A stretch of 55,727 nucleotides of DNA from Aromatoleum diolicum (GCF_012910955.1 NZ_WTVQ01000032.1:1-55727); one strand, 5' to 3'. Shown: positions 25,877 to 34,714, counted from the stretch's first letter. Notes: generated by a model from the letters alone, not told the origin. Numbers and translations are program-made.

Positions 25877-26986
25877 TTAAATTTCCTTCACCATCTTCGC
25901 GTAGCCGAAGCGCTCCAGCGTGGCCAGCACGTTCTTGTAGCCGAAGGCCTGCGACGGGCTGTGGAAACCGACGGGGGGCGTCGTCATGCGCAGCAGGCAA
26001 CTGGCGACGAAGGCCTGCAGCAGGCCGGTCTGCTGGTAGCCGCTGTGGCTGTAGATCGTGTATTGGACGCGCCCGGTGAGACCGGTGCCGGTGGCGGTGT
26101 CCCAGTTGCGCGCGGTCAGCGGGTTCTCGCGCGGCGGCATGCCGCTCTGCACACCGTCGGCGATCTTGGCCAGCGCCTTGATCTGCTCTTCTTCCGGCAG
26201 GTTCTTAAGCTCGTTGTGGTACAGCTTGTTGATGCCGATGATCTGCTCGGCCAGTTGGCGGTTGCCGAAGGCGCACAGGGCCTTGAGGTTGCGGATGCGC
26301 GGGTGGCTGGTGAACCACAGCGGGGGCGCCAGCCCGGCACCGGGGATGCCGAGCACGGTGCGGGTGGTGAAGGGCGCGGTCATCTCGGCGCTGTAGGCCG
26401 GCGGCCACGCGGTCAGCTGGCCGTTCTCCAGGAAGTATTCCTTCGCGCGCGCCATCTGCACCAGGGTGTGGGCCGAGCCGACCGTCGGCGTGACGGCCGG
26501 AATCGTGACGGCCTCGATGGTGTCGATGTCCTCATGCTCGGCGCAGGCGTGGCAGGCGATGTCCATCACCGCGTTCTGGTAGGCGGTGCAGGGACCGAAA
26601 TAGAGGCCGCGCTTGGCGAACCCGGCGCTGTACTTGTCGCGCATGTCCAGCATGAAGGCCTGTTCGCCGGTCGTGTCGAGATAGTGGCAACCAGCTTCGA
26701 GGGCAGCCTGGACGACGGTTTCGCCGTACAGCAGGAAGGGGCCGACGACGTTGCACACGACCTTGGCGCCCGAAAACAGCTTGGTCAGCGCGGCGACGTC
26801 GTGCTCGACGACCGCCAGTTCATAGTCGGCGGTCTCGATCCCCGGCACGCGCTTCATCGCTTCCTCCAGTCGCTCGCGGTTGCGACCCGCGGCGATGAAG
26901 GGAATCTGGTAGTGGCGCAGGAATTCGCAGGTCAGTTGGCCGGTGTAGCCGCTGGCGCCGTAGACGACGACGGGTTTCTTGCTCAT
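25877..26986 (-). CDS. Saccharopine-dehydrogenase-like NAD(P) oxidoreductase
   Basis: A 369-residue protein with an N-terminal Rossmann motif VVVYGASGYTGQL, followed by VGPFLLYGETVVQAALEAG and HYLDTTGE, as in the saccharopine dehydrogenase/trans-acting enoyl reductase family. Those features indicate NAD(P) binding, but most family members outside lysine metabolism lack a known reaction. The C-terminal half is unlike lysine enzymes. I start it at ATG 26986, directly at the fold. Its position between ligase and SCP-x-type thiolase suggests a reduction of an enoyl- or oxo-intermediate on the CoA pathway. Substrate unknown. Confidence 0.75.
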   Translation of the reverse strand: MSKKPVVVYGASGYTGQLTCEFLRHYQIPFIAAGRNRERLEEAMKRVPGIETADYELAVVEHDVAALTKLFSGAKVVCNVVGPFLLYGETVVQAALEAGCHYLDTTGEQAFMLDMRDKYSAGFAKRGLYFGPCTAYQNAVMDIACHACAEHEDIDTIEAVTIPAVTPTVGSAHTLVQMARAKEYFLENGQLTAWPPAYSAEMTAPFTTRTVLGIPGAGLAPPLWFTSHPRIRNLKALCAFGNRQLAEQIIGINKLYHNELKNLPEEEQIKALAKIADGVQSGMPPRENPLTARNWDTATGTGLTGRVQYTIYSHSGYQQTGLLQAFVASCLLRMTTPPVGFHSPSQAFGYKNVLATLERFGYAKMVKEI

Positions 26987-27017
26987 GGAGGTCTCCAACT
27001 CAGGTGTGAATCCGTTG

Positions 27018-28208
27018 TTATTGCTTCTGGAAGATGTGCACAAAGCCCGCGCTGCCGAGCCCGCCGTTGTGCTGCAGCGCGGTGCGCGCACCTTCCACTT
27101 GGCGGGCGCCGGCTTCGCCGCGCAACTGCCAGACGAGCTCGGTGATCTGCGCGAGGCCGGTGGCGCCGAGCGGGTGTCCCTTGGAGAGCAGGCCGCCGGA
27201 GGGATTGACGACGTAGCGCCCGCCGTAGGTGTTCTGGTCGTCCATCACAAAAGACTGCATGTCTTCGTCCCTGCACAGGCCGAGCGCGGCGTAGGTGATG
27301 ATTTCGTTGCTGGTGAAGCAGTCGTGCAGTTCGACGACGTCGATATCTTCCGGTCCCACACCGGCGCTTTCGTAGGCCAGTTGGGCGGTCTCCCGGCTCA
27401 CGCCGCGGAAGATCACGTCGAGCGGATTGTCGCTGTCGAAGTATTCCTGCCGGTCGCTGCGCCAGCCCTGACCCACGAGACGTATATCGCTGCGGATGCC
27501 GTGCTTTTTGGCGAAGGCCTCGCTGCAGACGATGACCGCCGCGGCGCCGCAGCTGGGCGGGCAGGCGTAGAGCTTGCGCAGGCCGCGGTAGATCTGCGGC
27601 GATTCGAGTACGTCGGCTTCCGTCAACGGATCACGGAAGATGGCAAACGGGCTGGCGGCGGCATGCCGGCGCGCCTTGACCGCCACGCGGGCCAGCGCCC
27701 GGTCGGTCACGCCATAGCGTTCCTTGATGGCATCCACCTGGGCACCGAAAAGCTGGATGGCCGGCGGCAACTTGCGCTCTTCGTCGGTGTAGTGCATCAG
27801 ATTGGCGACCGCACCGTTGTGCCGATGGATCGGGTTGATGCGATCGGGGAAGATGAAATCGAGGGCGCCGGGCACCATCTGCTCGAAGCCGACGGCCAGT
27901 GCGCAATCGACCTGGCCGCCCTTGACGGCCTGCGACGCCAGCGCGAAGGCCGTCGAGCCGCTCGAGCAGTTGTTGTTGACGTTGACGATGGGCACGCCGT
28001 TGATGCCCACGTTGTAGAGCGCCGCCTGTCCGGAGCAGGAATCGCCATAGACGTAGCTGGCATAGGCCTGCTGCACCTGGTCGTAGACGATGCCTGCGTC
28101 CTTGAGCGCCCCGCGCGCCGCTTGAGCGCCCATGACATCGTAGGATTCGCTCTTCCCGGGCTTCTTGAACGGAATCATGCCGACGCCGGCAATCACGACT
28201 TGGGTCAT
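27018..28208 (-). CDS. SCP-x/lipid-transfer-type thiolase
   Basis: A 396-residue thiolase-fold protein of the SCP-x (non-specific lipid transfer) type. It has the cysteine motif NNNCSSGSTAF near residue 80, ELHDCFTSNE in place of the usual NEAFA, and the histidine in SKGHPLGATGLAQ. These thiolases often act on branched, steroid-like or ring-derived 3-oxoacyl-CoAs. Family members near acyl-CoA dehydrogenases may cleave bulky side chains or perform retro-aldol steps. It sits between the acyl-CoA dehydrogenase and the saccharopine-dehydrogenase-like gene with short spacers, in the same operon. Confidence 0.85.
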   Translation of the reverse strand: MTQVVIAGVGMIPFKKPGKSESYDVMGAQAARGALKDAGIVYDQVQQAYASYVYGDSCSGQAALYNVGINGVPIVNVNNNCSSGSTAFALASQAVKGGQVDCALAVGFEQMVPGALDFIFPDRINPIHRHNGAVANLMHYTDEERKLPPAIQLFGAQVDAIKERYGVTDRALARVAVKARRHAAASPFAIFRDPLTEADVLESPQIYRGLRKLYACPPSCGAAAVIVCSEAFAKKHGIRSDIRLVGQGWRSDRQEYFDSDNPLDVIFRGVSRETAQLAYESAGVGPEDIDVVELHDCFTSNEIITYAALGLCRDEDMQSFVMDDQNTYGGRYVVNPSGGLLSKGHPLGATGLAQITELVWQLRGEAGARQVEGARTALQHNGGLGSAGFVHIFQKQ

Positions 28209-28244
28209 TCCCTGTTTCCTTTTCGAATTGGTTGATCGGCGCGC

Positions 28245-29519
28245 TTACAGTCCGTGCTGCTGCTTGTACCAAGTGCTGAGCCAGCTGCCGCCGACGAGGC
28301 TGAGCAGGTTGTTCTCGCCATCCTCGATCAGCGCCGCGCGGGCATCGCGGAAGATCTTCTCCACCGGGTATTCCTTCGTCAGGCCGTTGCCGCCGAACAT
28401 CTGCAGCGCCTCGCTGGCGACTTCGAAGGCGGCCTGGGTGACGTAGGTCTTGCTGGTGATGGAGCCGAGGACGTGGGGGCCGTTGGGGCCGTAGTTGTAG
28501 TTGACGACGCGGTGGGCCATGGCGCGCGCGCTCTCCACCTTGCGCCACATGTCGAACAGGCGGGCGCGCACGCTTTGATGGTTGATGATCTGCGTGCCGC
28601 CCTGCTTGCGCTCGTGGGCATAGGCCAGGGCGTGCTCGAAGGCGGCCCGTGCCACGCCGGTGAAAGTGAGCGCCATTTCCATGTTGGCGAAGGTGAGGGC
28701 GCCGAAGAACGCGCCGTGCGCGGTGTCCTTGCCCGCGATCACGTATTTCTTCGGGATCACCACGTCGTTGAAGTAGATCTCGCCCTGGGGCAGGGGGCGC
28801 TGGCCGATCTTGTCCAGCGGCTTGCCCTTGGTGACGCCCTTGTCGAAGGGCACCAGCGCGGCGATGTAGTTGAGACCGCCCTGGTCGTTCCACAGGCCGT
28901 CGCCATAGTCGCACTGGCAGAAGACGAAGCCGGTGTCGGCCACCGGGGCGCCGCTGACCCACGCGGAACATTGACCGGTGATCACGACCTCGTCGCCGAC
29001 GACCTTGGCGAACAGGTTGCCGCGACCCTGTTTGGTGCCCGGATGGACCTGGGTGGCCTGGATGTCGCCCAAGTCGCTGCCGCGGTCGGGTTGCGTGCCG
29101 ACCCAGCAACCGATGCCGTTGCCGAAACGGTCGATGAGTTCGGCGTCGCCCGACATGTAGGCGGCGAAGGCCGGGAAGGCCGTGGCGAGCGAGAAGATTG
29201 CGAGACCCGGGTCGCCCCAGCCCAGTTCCTCGAAGATCAGCGGCAGCATGCGCGCCTTCTGCTCCGAGCTCATCGCGCCGACCGCCTGCAGGTCGAGCAG
29301 GCCGATCTCCTTCATCTGCCTGACGTAATCCCACAGCGGGGAACCGGCCGCCACGACCTCGTCCGGTGTCATGTGGTCGAGCTTGCGGCCGATCGGGCGC
29401 ATCACCTCTTCGGCAAAACGGTGTGCGACCTCCTGGATGGCGCGCTCTTCCTCGGAGAGTTGGGCTTCGAGGCCGGCCATGCCGAGCGTGGGGTTCGGGA
29501 TTCTGTCAAATGCAAACAT
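28245..29519 (-). CDS. Acyl-CoA dehydrogenase with an altered catalytic-base motif
   Basis: A 424-residue acyl-CoA dehydrogenase, first gene of the nine-gene minus-strand run. Family landmarks are QLSEEERAIQEVAHRFAEE, GQCSAWVSGAPVADTG, and the C-terminal QMFGGNGLTKEYPVEKIFRDARA. Where most relatives read IYEGT with a catalytic glutamate, this protein reads IEDGEN, so the usual base may be an aspartate or shifted. Such changes are known in alicyclic and unusual dehydrogenases, so a non-fatty-acid substrate is possible. Start is ATG 29519; a GTG three codons earlier (29528) is an alternative, as neither has a strong ribosome site. Confidence 0.85.
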   Translation of the reverse strand: MFAFDRIPNPTLGMAGLEAQLSEEERAIQEVAHRFAEEVMRPIGRKLDHMTPDEVVAAGSPLWDYVRQMKEIGLLDLQAVGAMSSEQKARMLPLIFEELGWGDPGLAIFSLATAFPAFAAYMSGDAELIDRFGNGIGCWVGTQPDRGSDLGDIQATQVHPGTKQGRGNLFAKVVGDEVVITGQCSAWVSGAPVADTGFVFCQCDYGDGLWNDQGGLNYIAALVPFDKGVTKGKPLDKIGQRPLPQGEIYFNDVVIPKKYVIAGKDTAHGAFFGALTFANMEMALTFTGVARAAFEHALAYAHERKQGGTQIINHQSVRARLFDMWRKVESARAMAHRVVNYNYGPNGPHVLGSITSKTYVTQAAFEVASEALQMFGGNGLTKEYPVEKIFRDARAALIEDGENNLLSLVGGSWLSTWYKQQHGL

Positions 29520-29769
29520 ATATATCACCGCGCTGGATTAGAAAATTGGTCCTGCCAATGTCTATGGCGATAAAGGCGAAATCGCGATCAATTGGAATTG
29601 AATTCGGTCTTTGCCTTCCCCAACACATCGAAGCCCTGCTTATTTGCCAATGGAACAATTAACTTGGCTGGGTCCTGAATTGGATTTCGCTCTTTTCCGA
29701 TTCTTAAGTTGCGACCTAAATATCAGGCATCCGATTTGATTGGTCACCCCCCCAGGTGAGGTGGGCTGA
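29520..29769 (-). promoter_or_regulatory. AT-rich leader/promoter region of the minus-strand acyl-CoA operon
   Basis: This 250-base gap is clearly less GC-rich than its surroundings, as expected for a promoter. A sequence at 29578-29591 (GAAAT-CGCG-ATCAA) matches the FNR/Anr consensus TTGAT-N4-ATCAA at seven of ten positions, with one perfect half-site, about 60-70 bases before the first gene. It may mark oxygen control, but the match is imperfect. No clear -35/-10 pair was seen. Confidence 0.4.
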
Positions 29770-29907
29770 TTAGAGTCCCAGGGCGGAGCGATAAACGACC
29801 GTCCAGACGGCCACCCAGCCAGCGCAACCGAGGGCCGTCAGGAGCAGCCGGATTGCCGCACACGTGATGCCGCAATCCGGGTCTTTCCGAGAGATATCGA
29901 TTTGCAT
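29770..29907 (-). CDS. 45-residue single-helix membrane protein
   Basis: A short gene preceded by AGGAGG ten bases before ATG 29907. It starts MQIDISRKDPDCGITCA and continues as one hydrophobic helix from ~residue 18 (IRLLLTALGCAGWVAVWTVV) ending in SALGL. It lies ~140 bases downstream of the ferredoxin gene on the same strand and could be its co-transcribed partner. A longer frame over the same bases lacks a ribosome site and reads as arginine-rich noise. No family is recognised. Confidence 0.5.
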   Translation of the reverse strand: MQIDISRKDPDCGITCAAIRLLLTALGCAGWVAVWTVVYRSALGL

Positions 29908-30044
29908 GGACAAGAAACCTCCTGTCCATCGTGACGCTGAGATCACGACGGTTCGGCGAGTTTGACGATGTCGGTTACCCCGCTTCTTACGTCCTTCCCG
30001 CGGAGTCGCGGCGGTGCGCTCGGGGTAGCGCAGGGCGCTTGGGC

Positions 30045-30290
30045 CTAGGCGGCCAATCGGACGGACTTTTCCTGCAATTGATCTTTGCTTTCGCGATGGT
30101 TCGGGTCAGGAAAAATACAGTCCGAAAGGCAGACTTCCATGCATTGCGACTTCGCGAAATGTCCGACGCACTCCGTGCATTTGGTCGGATCGATCACGAA
30201 AATGTCTTCGCCCGGAGCGATTGCCTCGTTCGGGCACTCCATTTCGCACATGCCGCAATTGATGCAGTCAGAATTGATCAGTAGTGCCAT
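30045..30290 (-). CDS. 2[4Fe-4S] ferredoxin of the benzoyl-CoA-reductase type
   Basis: An 81-residue ferredoxin. The first cluster motif is CINCGMCEMECP (residues 9-20). The second is CTECVGHFAKSQCMEVCLSDC, with an eight-residue insertion between its second and third cysteines. This enlarged loop and a C-terminal tail are typical of the low-potential ferredoxins that serve benzoyl-CoA reductases and KorAB in Thauera-like bacteria. AGGAGGAAG precedes the start. It lies between the minus-strand acyl-CoA operon and the AraC gene, and probably carries electrons from KorAB to the ATP-dependent system at 31758-35952. Confidence 0.92.
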   Translation of the reverse strand: MALLINSDCINCGMCEMECPNEAIAPGEDIFVIDPTKCTECVGHFAKSQCMEVCLSDCIFPDPNHRESKDQLQEKSVRLAA

Positions 30291-30522
30291 GTCTTCCTCC
30301 TCGTGTGTCCCCGATGCCTCGTGGCCGCGGTGAGACGTTTTCGGCTTGATGCTCGTGAGCGGTATTTAGCGCGTGGGCGTCTCAAGAGCGTTTGACGCTC
30401 AAGGTCATCGACTTGACAATCCGTGACAGCGGGGGGCAGGCGCCTGAGCGCCGACCGCTACGAGATCGGCTTGCCGCGAGTCGTTGGTTCGACGGCTGGC
30501 GGTGAGCAACAGCAGTGAGGGG

Positions 30523-30541
30523 CGCCGGCCGAACGCCGGCG
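30523..30541 (-). terminator. Short GC-rich hairpin after the AraC gene
   Basis: CGCCGGC at 30523-30529 and GCCGGCG at 30535-30541 pair around five bases, ~32 bases past the AraC stop. It lacks a T-run, so termination is only suggested by position. Confidence 0.35.
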
Positions 30542-30572
30542 TACTGAATGCTATTGGTGCGTCTGCCGAAAG

Positions 30573-31598
30573 CTAGATCGCTTCAGGTCTGTCGCTCAGG
30601 TGCGTTTGGCGCCAGATCGTGGCGGTGCAGCCGAAGCGGCTGGAAAACCATCTCGAGAAGGCCGACGGCTCCGAGAATCCCAGCAATTCCGCCAGATCCT
30701 TGAGCGGGCGCTGGGAGTTGCTCAAGTATTTGACGGCCAGATCGCGCCGCGCACCGTCGAGGATTTCGGAGAAGGTTTGTCCACTTCTTTGCAGATGACG
30801 ATGCAGCGTGCGGCGATCGAGCCCGAGGTGCTGGGAGACCACTTCGACCGAGCATCGACCCGTCGGCAGCAGCAGCCACACAAGTTGCCGCACGTTTTCC
30901 GCGGGTGACTGCGCCGGTTCCGTGTTGATGACCTCGAGCAACTTCTGCATGTAGCGCGCCGTTTCCGGATCGTAGGTCGGCAGTGGATCATCGAGAATCG
31001 CCGCGCGGCAGATTATTCCGTCGATATTGCTGTTGAACTGGACCCGCGTATCAAACACACGGTGATGCACGCGCAGGTCGCTCGGCGCGGAATGGCGAAA
31101 ACACACGGCATTCGGATGCCATTCGTTGCCCAGCAAGACGCGCAGTGTTCGGTACAGCACGCCAAGCGATAGTTCGGTTGCCTGGCGAATTGGTTCCGGT
31201 CGATCCGGCATCAACTCTTCGCGGATGATCAGAACACCGTCGGCCTCCTCGAACAGGAACATCGCCGCCTCGGCTTGCAGGTGGCAGTAGTTGCGTATCG
31301 CCTCGAGCGCCTTGCGCATCGTCGGTTGGCTCTTCAGGACGATGCCCAGCGGCCCGAGATTCGAGAGCTGGCGCCCCTCCGCCAGGCGCAGACCAAAATT
31401 CTCCACCCCGGCTGCCGTCGCCGAGTTTTCCAGCAACTGTACATAGGCAGAAAACGGAATCTTCGTGTCGGGGTTCGACAGGCATGCCGGGCTGATATTG
31501 ACCCGGCGCAATTCCTCCAGCGGCGAAATATTCAGCGATTGCGCCAGCTCGACGTAATTGGTCAGGCCCGCACTGCGATGAAGCTTTTTCATGGCCAT
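30573..31598 (-). CDS. AraC-family transcriptional regulator
   Basis: A 341-residue regulator. The C-terminal ~100 residues are the double helix-turn-helix AraC domain (CSVEVVSQHLGLDRRTLHRH, then LKDLAELLGFSEPSAFSRWF). The N-terminal ~190 residues resemble the Arabinose_bd-type sensor domain common in regulators of acid catabolism (FGLRLAEGRQLSNLGPLGIV). It is transcribed divergently from the ATPase/HgdB-like operon with a 160-base shared region, the usual position of a pathway-specific activator. The inducer is likely a CoA ester or the free acid of that pathway, but this is inference. Confidence 0.88.
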   Translation of the reverse strand: MAMKKLHRSAGLTNYVELAQSLNISPLEELRRVNISPACLSNPDTKIPFSAYVQLLENSATAAGVENFGLRLAEGRQLSNLGPLGIVLKSQPTMRKALEAIRNYCHLQAEAAMFLFEEADGVLIIREELMPDRPEPIRQATELSLGVLYRTLRVLLGNEWHPNAVCFRHSAPSDLRVHHRVFDTRVQFNSNIDGIICRAAILDDPLPTYDPETARYMQKLLEVINTEPAQSPAENVRQLVWLLLPTGRCSVEVVSQHLGLDRRTLHRHLQRSGQTFSEILDGARRDLAVKYLSNSQRPLKDLAELLGFSEPSAFSRWFSSRFGCTATIWRQTHLSDRPEAI

Positions 31599-31624
31599 TA
31601 CTGAATTCGCCCGCGAAAGGAATA

Positions 31625-31663
31625 ACGCAGATTTAACTCTATCTGCGTGTCACCAAATGTCAA
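31625..31663 (-). promoter_or_regulatory. Promoter of the AraC gene with an overlapping inverted-repeat operator
   Basis: On the minus strand, TTGACA (31663-31658) and TAGAGT (31641-31636) are 16 bases apart, a plausible sigma-70 promoter 38 bases before the AraC start. A perfect inverted repeat, ACGCAGAT-N8-ATCTGCGT (31625-31648), covers the -10 box. This arrangement suggests autoregulation of the AraC gene and perhaps control of the divergent operon. The binding protein is not known from sequence. Confidence 0.55.
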
Positions 31664-31757
31664 GTTGCTGTCTTTGCAGGTCAATCCCGCGGGGCCCGAA
31701 GTCCTTAATGTGGCACCACGCAGACCAAATCAAAAATTTTTGTTGGAGGAGCGAATT

Positions 31758-32657
31758 ATGAGCGAGAGCAGCTTCAGGATCGCCGACGTAATTGACCCGA
31801 GGAAAATACCCGAGGTGCAGCCGGTGACCACCGTCGGCATCGACATCGGTTCCCGGCAATCCAAGGCGGTGATGATTAGCGGCGACTATATTCATACCGC
31901 CATTACCGCCAGCGGCGTCCATCCCGCGGAGACGGCGAAGCGCCTGGTCGACAAGCTGCTCAAGGCGTCGGGGCGGGAGCGCAGCGACATCGCCATGATC
32001 ACCGGCACCGGCTATGGCCGGATCGCCCTGCAGTTCGAGGGCATCCCCGCCGAAGTGATCACCGAGATCACCTGTCACGCGATGGGGGCCCACTATCTCA
32101 ACGCCGACACCCGCACCATCATCGACATCGGCGGCCAGGACTGCAAGGCCATCAAGCTCGACACCAGCAACGGCCGCGTCACCGAGTTCGCCATGAACGA
32201 CAAGTGCGCCGCCGGTTCCGGCCGCTTCCTGGAGAAGACCGCCGAGATGCTTGGCTATCAGCTGCACGAGCTCGGCACTCGCGCCATGGCCTCCACCAAG
32301 GAGATCCAGATGAGCAGCCAGTGTGTCGTCTTTGCCGAGTCGGAAATCGTTTCCCTCAAGGCCAAGAACGAGAAGGGCGAGGACATCGCGGCCGGCGTCC
32401 ATTTCGCCATTGCCCGCCGGGTCTGCAACCTGGTCAACCGGATCGGCCTCGACCCGGAGCTAGCCTTCTCCGGCGGGGTCGCCAACAACATCGGCGTCAA
32501 GCATGCGCTTGAAAGCCTCTTGAATCGCCCCTTCGTCACGCCGCGGCTCAATGCCGTGTTCGCCGGATGCCTGGGGGCGGCCGTGATCGCCCAGCAAAAG
32601 ATTTGCGGCACGGCCCAGTTCGATACAACCCCGCAGGAAATGGAGGTGGAGGCATGA
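31758..32657 (+). CDS. BcrD/HgdC-type ATPase (electron activator)
   Basis: A 299-residue ASKHA-fold ATPase of the BadF/BadG/BcrA/BcrD/HgdC family. Visible are TVGIDIGSRQSKAVMI (phosphate 1), IIDIGGQDCKAI, and the two cysteines, in NDKCAAGSGRFLE and SSQCVVFAESE, that bind the [4Fe-4S] cluster between two activator subunits. An N-terminal extension with ADVIDP precedes the ATPase fold and is shared with the next gene, suggesting tandem duplication. GGAGGAG lies six bases before ATG 31758. It should couple ATP hydrolysis to electron delivery onto the HgdB-like subunits. Confidence 0.9.
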   Translation: MSESSFRIADVIDPRKIPEVQPVTTVGIDIGSRQSKAVMISGDYIHTAITASGVHPAETAKRLVDKLLKASGRERSDIAMITGTGYGRIALQFEGIPAEVITEITCHAMGAHYLNADTRTIIDIGGQDCKAIKLDTSNGRVTEFAMNDKCAAGSGRFLEKTAEMLGYQLHELGTRAMASTKEIQMSSQCVVFAESEIVSLKAKNEKGEDIAAGVHFAIARRVCNLVNRIGLDPELAFSGGVANNIGVKHALESLLNRPFVTPRLNAVFAGCLGAAVIAQQKICGTAQFDTTPQEMEVEA

Positions 32658-34714
32658 GCACGCTTCACGAAAACGTTTCGGCAGAGCGCAGCCTGGCCTT
32701 TGCCGACATCATCGACCCGAAGCTGGTTCATGAGCTGACCGGGGTCACCTCGATGGGCATCGACATCGGGTCGCGCAACTCGAAGGCGGTGCTGCTGCAC
32801 GAGGGCCGCCTCTACACCGCCCTGCTGCCCACCGGCCTCGACATGCAGGATACGGCCAAGGAACTGCTGGAAGAGCTGTACGAAAACGCCAATATCACGA
32901 TGGAAGACATCGATTTCATCGTCGGCACGGGCTACGGCCGGATCGCGCTGAAATTCGACACGGTGCCCAGCGAGATCCTCACCGAGATCTCCTGCCACGC
33001 CATGGGCGCCCACTACCTGAACGCCGGCACCCGCACCATCATCGACATCGGCGGCCAGGACGCCAAGGCCATCCAGGTGGATCCGGAAACCGGCAAGGTG
33101 GTCAAGTTCCGCATGAACGACAAGTGCGCGGCGGGCACCGGGCGCTTCCTCGAAAAGGCAGCGACCCTGCTGGACCTCACGATGTTCGACGTGGGGCCCG
33201 AGTCCATGAAGTACACCAAGGACCTGGAAGTCAGCGCCCAGTGCGTCGTCTTCGCCGAATCCGAGGTGATTTCCCACCGCGCCAAGGGCGAGACGTCGGC
33301 CGACATTTCCGCCGGGGTGCACCTGGCCTCCGCCAAGCGCGTCGTCGGCCTGTTGCGCGCCATTCCGCTGGAGTCCGACATTGTCTTCACCGGCGGGGTG
33401 TCCAACAACGTCGGCATGAAGCACGCCCTGGAGCGTCTGCTGGGCCAGAAGATCGTGCAGCCCAAGCTCGACATGGTCTTCGCCGGCTGCCTGGGCGCCG
33501 CGGTGTATGCCCAGCGCCTAGCCATCGAGAAACGCGGGGCAAAAGTGGCCATGGTGGCCGAGAAGTTCGACGTGTCGGACCTGACCCGCCGCATCGAGGA
33601 TGCCGAGGTCTCCCTGATCGAGCGCAAGGACGTCAAGAAGGTCGGCTACCTTTGCACCTACACGCCGCCCGAGCTCTTGACCGCCGCCGGCGTCGCCTAC
33701 GGGCGCATCGACAAGTGCGGCACGCCCTCGGTGGTGGCCGAAGGCGAAGTGATCGTCAAGAGCGTGTTCTGTGACATGGCCAAGAGCGTCATCGGCCACT
33801 TCCGCACCAAGGACCCCTTCCACGACGCCCTCGACCAGGTGGTCACCTTCTACACCTGCGACACGATGCGCGCGACTTCCAACGCGATCAACCATTACTT
33901 CAAGCCGTCCTACGGCTACGTGGTGCCGCGGACGGGTGACAAGCCCAGCGCACGGGACTTTTTCCGGGGCGAAATGATCGCCTTCAAGAACGATCTGGAG
34001 AAGCTGACCGGCAAGCCGGTCGAAGAAGCCAAGATCCGCGAGGCGATCCAGCTGCACCGGAAACTGCGCCAGACCATCCACAAGATCTCGGATCTGCGCA
34101 AGCGCAACCGTCCGCCGCTTTCAGGCAGCGATTTCCTGGAAATCACCCGCGCCTACCGCAGTCTTCCGGCCCAAGAGCAGCTGCCGATCCTCGAGGATCT
34201 GCACAACCGCCTGGCGGACGTTCCCGACGACGACACGCCCCGTCTGCGCATCATGATCTGCGGCGGCATCATGGCCGACGGCGACCGGCGGCTGATGGAC
34301 CTGCTGGAAAAGGACATCGGCGTCAATGTGGTGGTCGAGGATCACTGCACCGGCCTCTCCCCGTTCTACTACGACATCGAGGAAACCGACGATCCCTACC
34401 GCGACCTCGCCAACGCCTACCTGGATCAGGCCCCCTGCGCCCGCCAGTCGCCGCTCACCAAGCGCATCGACTTCGCCGGCAACCTGGCCCAGGAATACAA
34501 GGTGGACGCGGTCATTTACTACACCCTCAAGTTCTGCCCGTCCTTCTCCCAGACCAAGGGCCTCTTCATGCGCCGCTTCCACGAGATCGGACTACCTGCT
34601 CTGGAGCTGGACACCGACTATTCGCAAGGCGACACCGGCCAGATCAAGACCCGCCTCGAGGCCTTCGTCGAAGTTCTCAAAGAAGCTAAAGGAGAGCAAG
34701 CATGCAAGCAGTAA
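32654..34714 (+). CDS. Fusion of BcrA/HgdC-type ATPase with HgdB/BcrB-like reductase/dehydratase subunit
   Basis: A 686-residue fusion. Residues ~1-300 repeat the ATPase fold of the previous gene (ADIIDP extension, MGIDIGSRNSKAVLL, NDKCAAGTGRFLE, SAQCVVFAESE). From ~residue 325 it becomes an HgdB/BcrB/BcrC-like domain beginning KKVGYLCTYTPPELLTAAG (Cys334), with further cysteines in VFCDMAK, YTCDTMR, APCARQS and KFCPSFSQTKG, enough for a [4Fe-4S] or double-cubane cluster. In known benzoyl-CoA reductases and 2-hydroxyacyl-CoA dehydratases these are separate proteins. Its start overlaps the preceding stop (ATGA), and its end overlaps the next gene by 13 bases. The frame is uninterrupted across the junction. 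Confidence 0.88.
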   Translation: MSTLHENVSAERSLAFADIIDPKLVHELTGVTSMGIDIGSRNSKAVLLHEGRLYTALLPTGLDMQDTAKELLEELYENANITMEDIDFIVGTGYGRIALKFDTVPSEILTEISCHAMGAHYLNAGTRTIIDIGGQDAKAIQVDPETGKVVKFRMNDKCAAGTGRFLEKAATLLDLTMFDVGPESMKYTKDLEVSAQCVVFAESEVISHRAKGETSADISAGVHLASAKRVVGLLRAIPLESDIVFTGGVSNNVGMKHALERLLGQKIVQPKLDMVFAGCLGAAVYAQRLAIEKRGAKVAMVAEKFDVSDLTRRIEDAEVSLIERKDVKKVGYLCTYTPPELLTAAGVAYGRIDKCGTPSVVAEGEVIVKSVFCDMAKSVIGHFRTKDPFHDALDQVVTFYTCDTMRATSNAINHYFKPSYGYVVPRTGDKPSARDFFRGEMIAFKNDLEKLTGKPVEEAKIREAIQLHRKLRQTIHKISDLRKRNRPPLSGSDFLEITRAYRSLPAQEQLPILEDLHNRLADVPDDDTPRLRIMICGGIMADGDRRLMDLLEKDIGVNVVVEDHCTGLSPFYYDIEETDDPYRDLANAYLDQAPCARQSPLTKRIDFAGNLAQEYKVDAVIYYTLKFCPSFSQTKGLFMRRFHEIGLPALELDTDYSQGDTGQIKTRLEAFVEVLKEAKGEQACKQ

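Noticed and set aside
29744-29929. Arginine-rich 61-codon frame after the ferredoxin gene
   Set aside because: No ribosome site and no motif; another frame over the same bases has AGGAGG and a membrane helix and is preferred (29770-29907).
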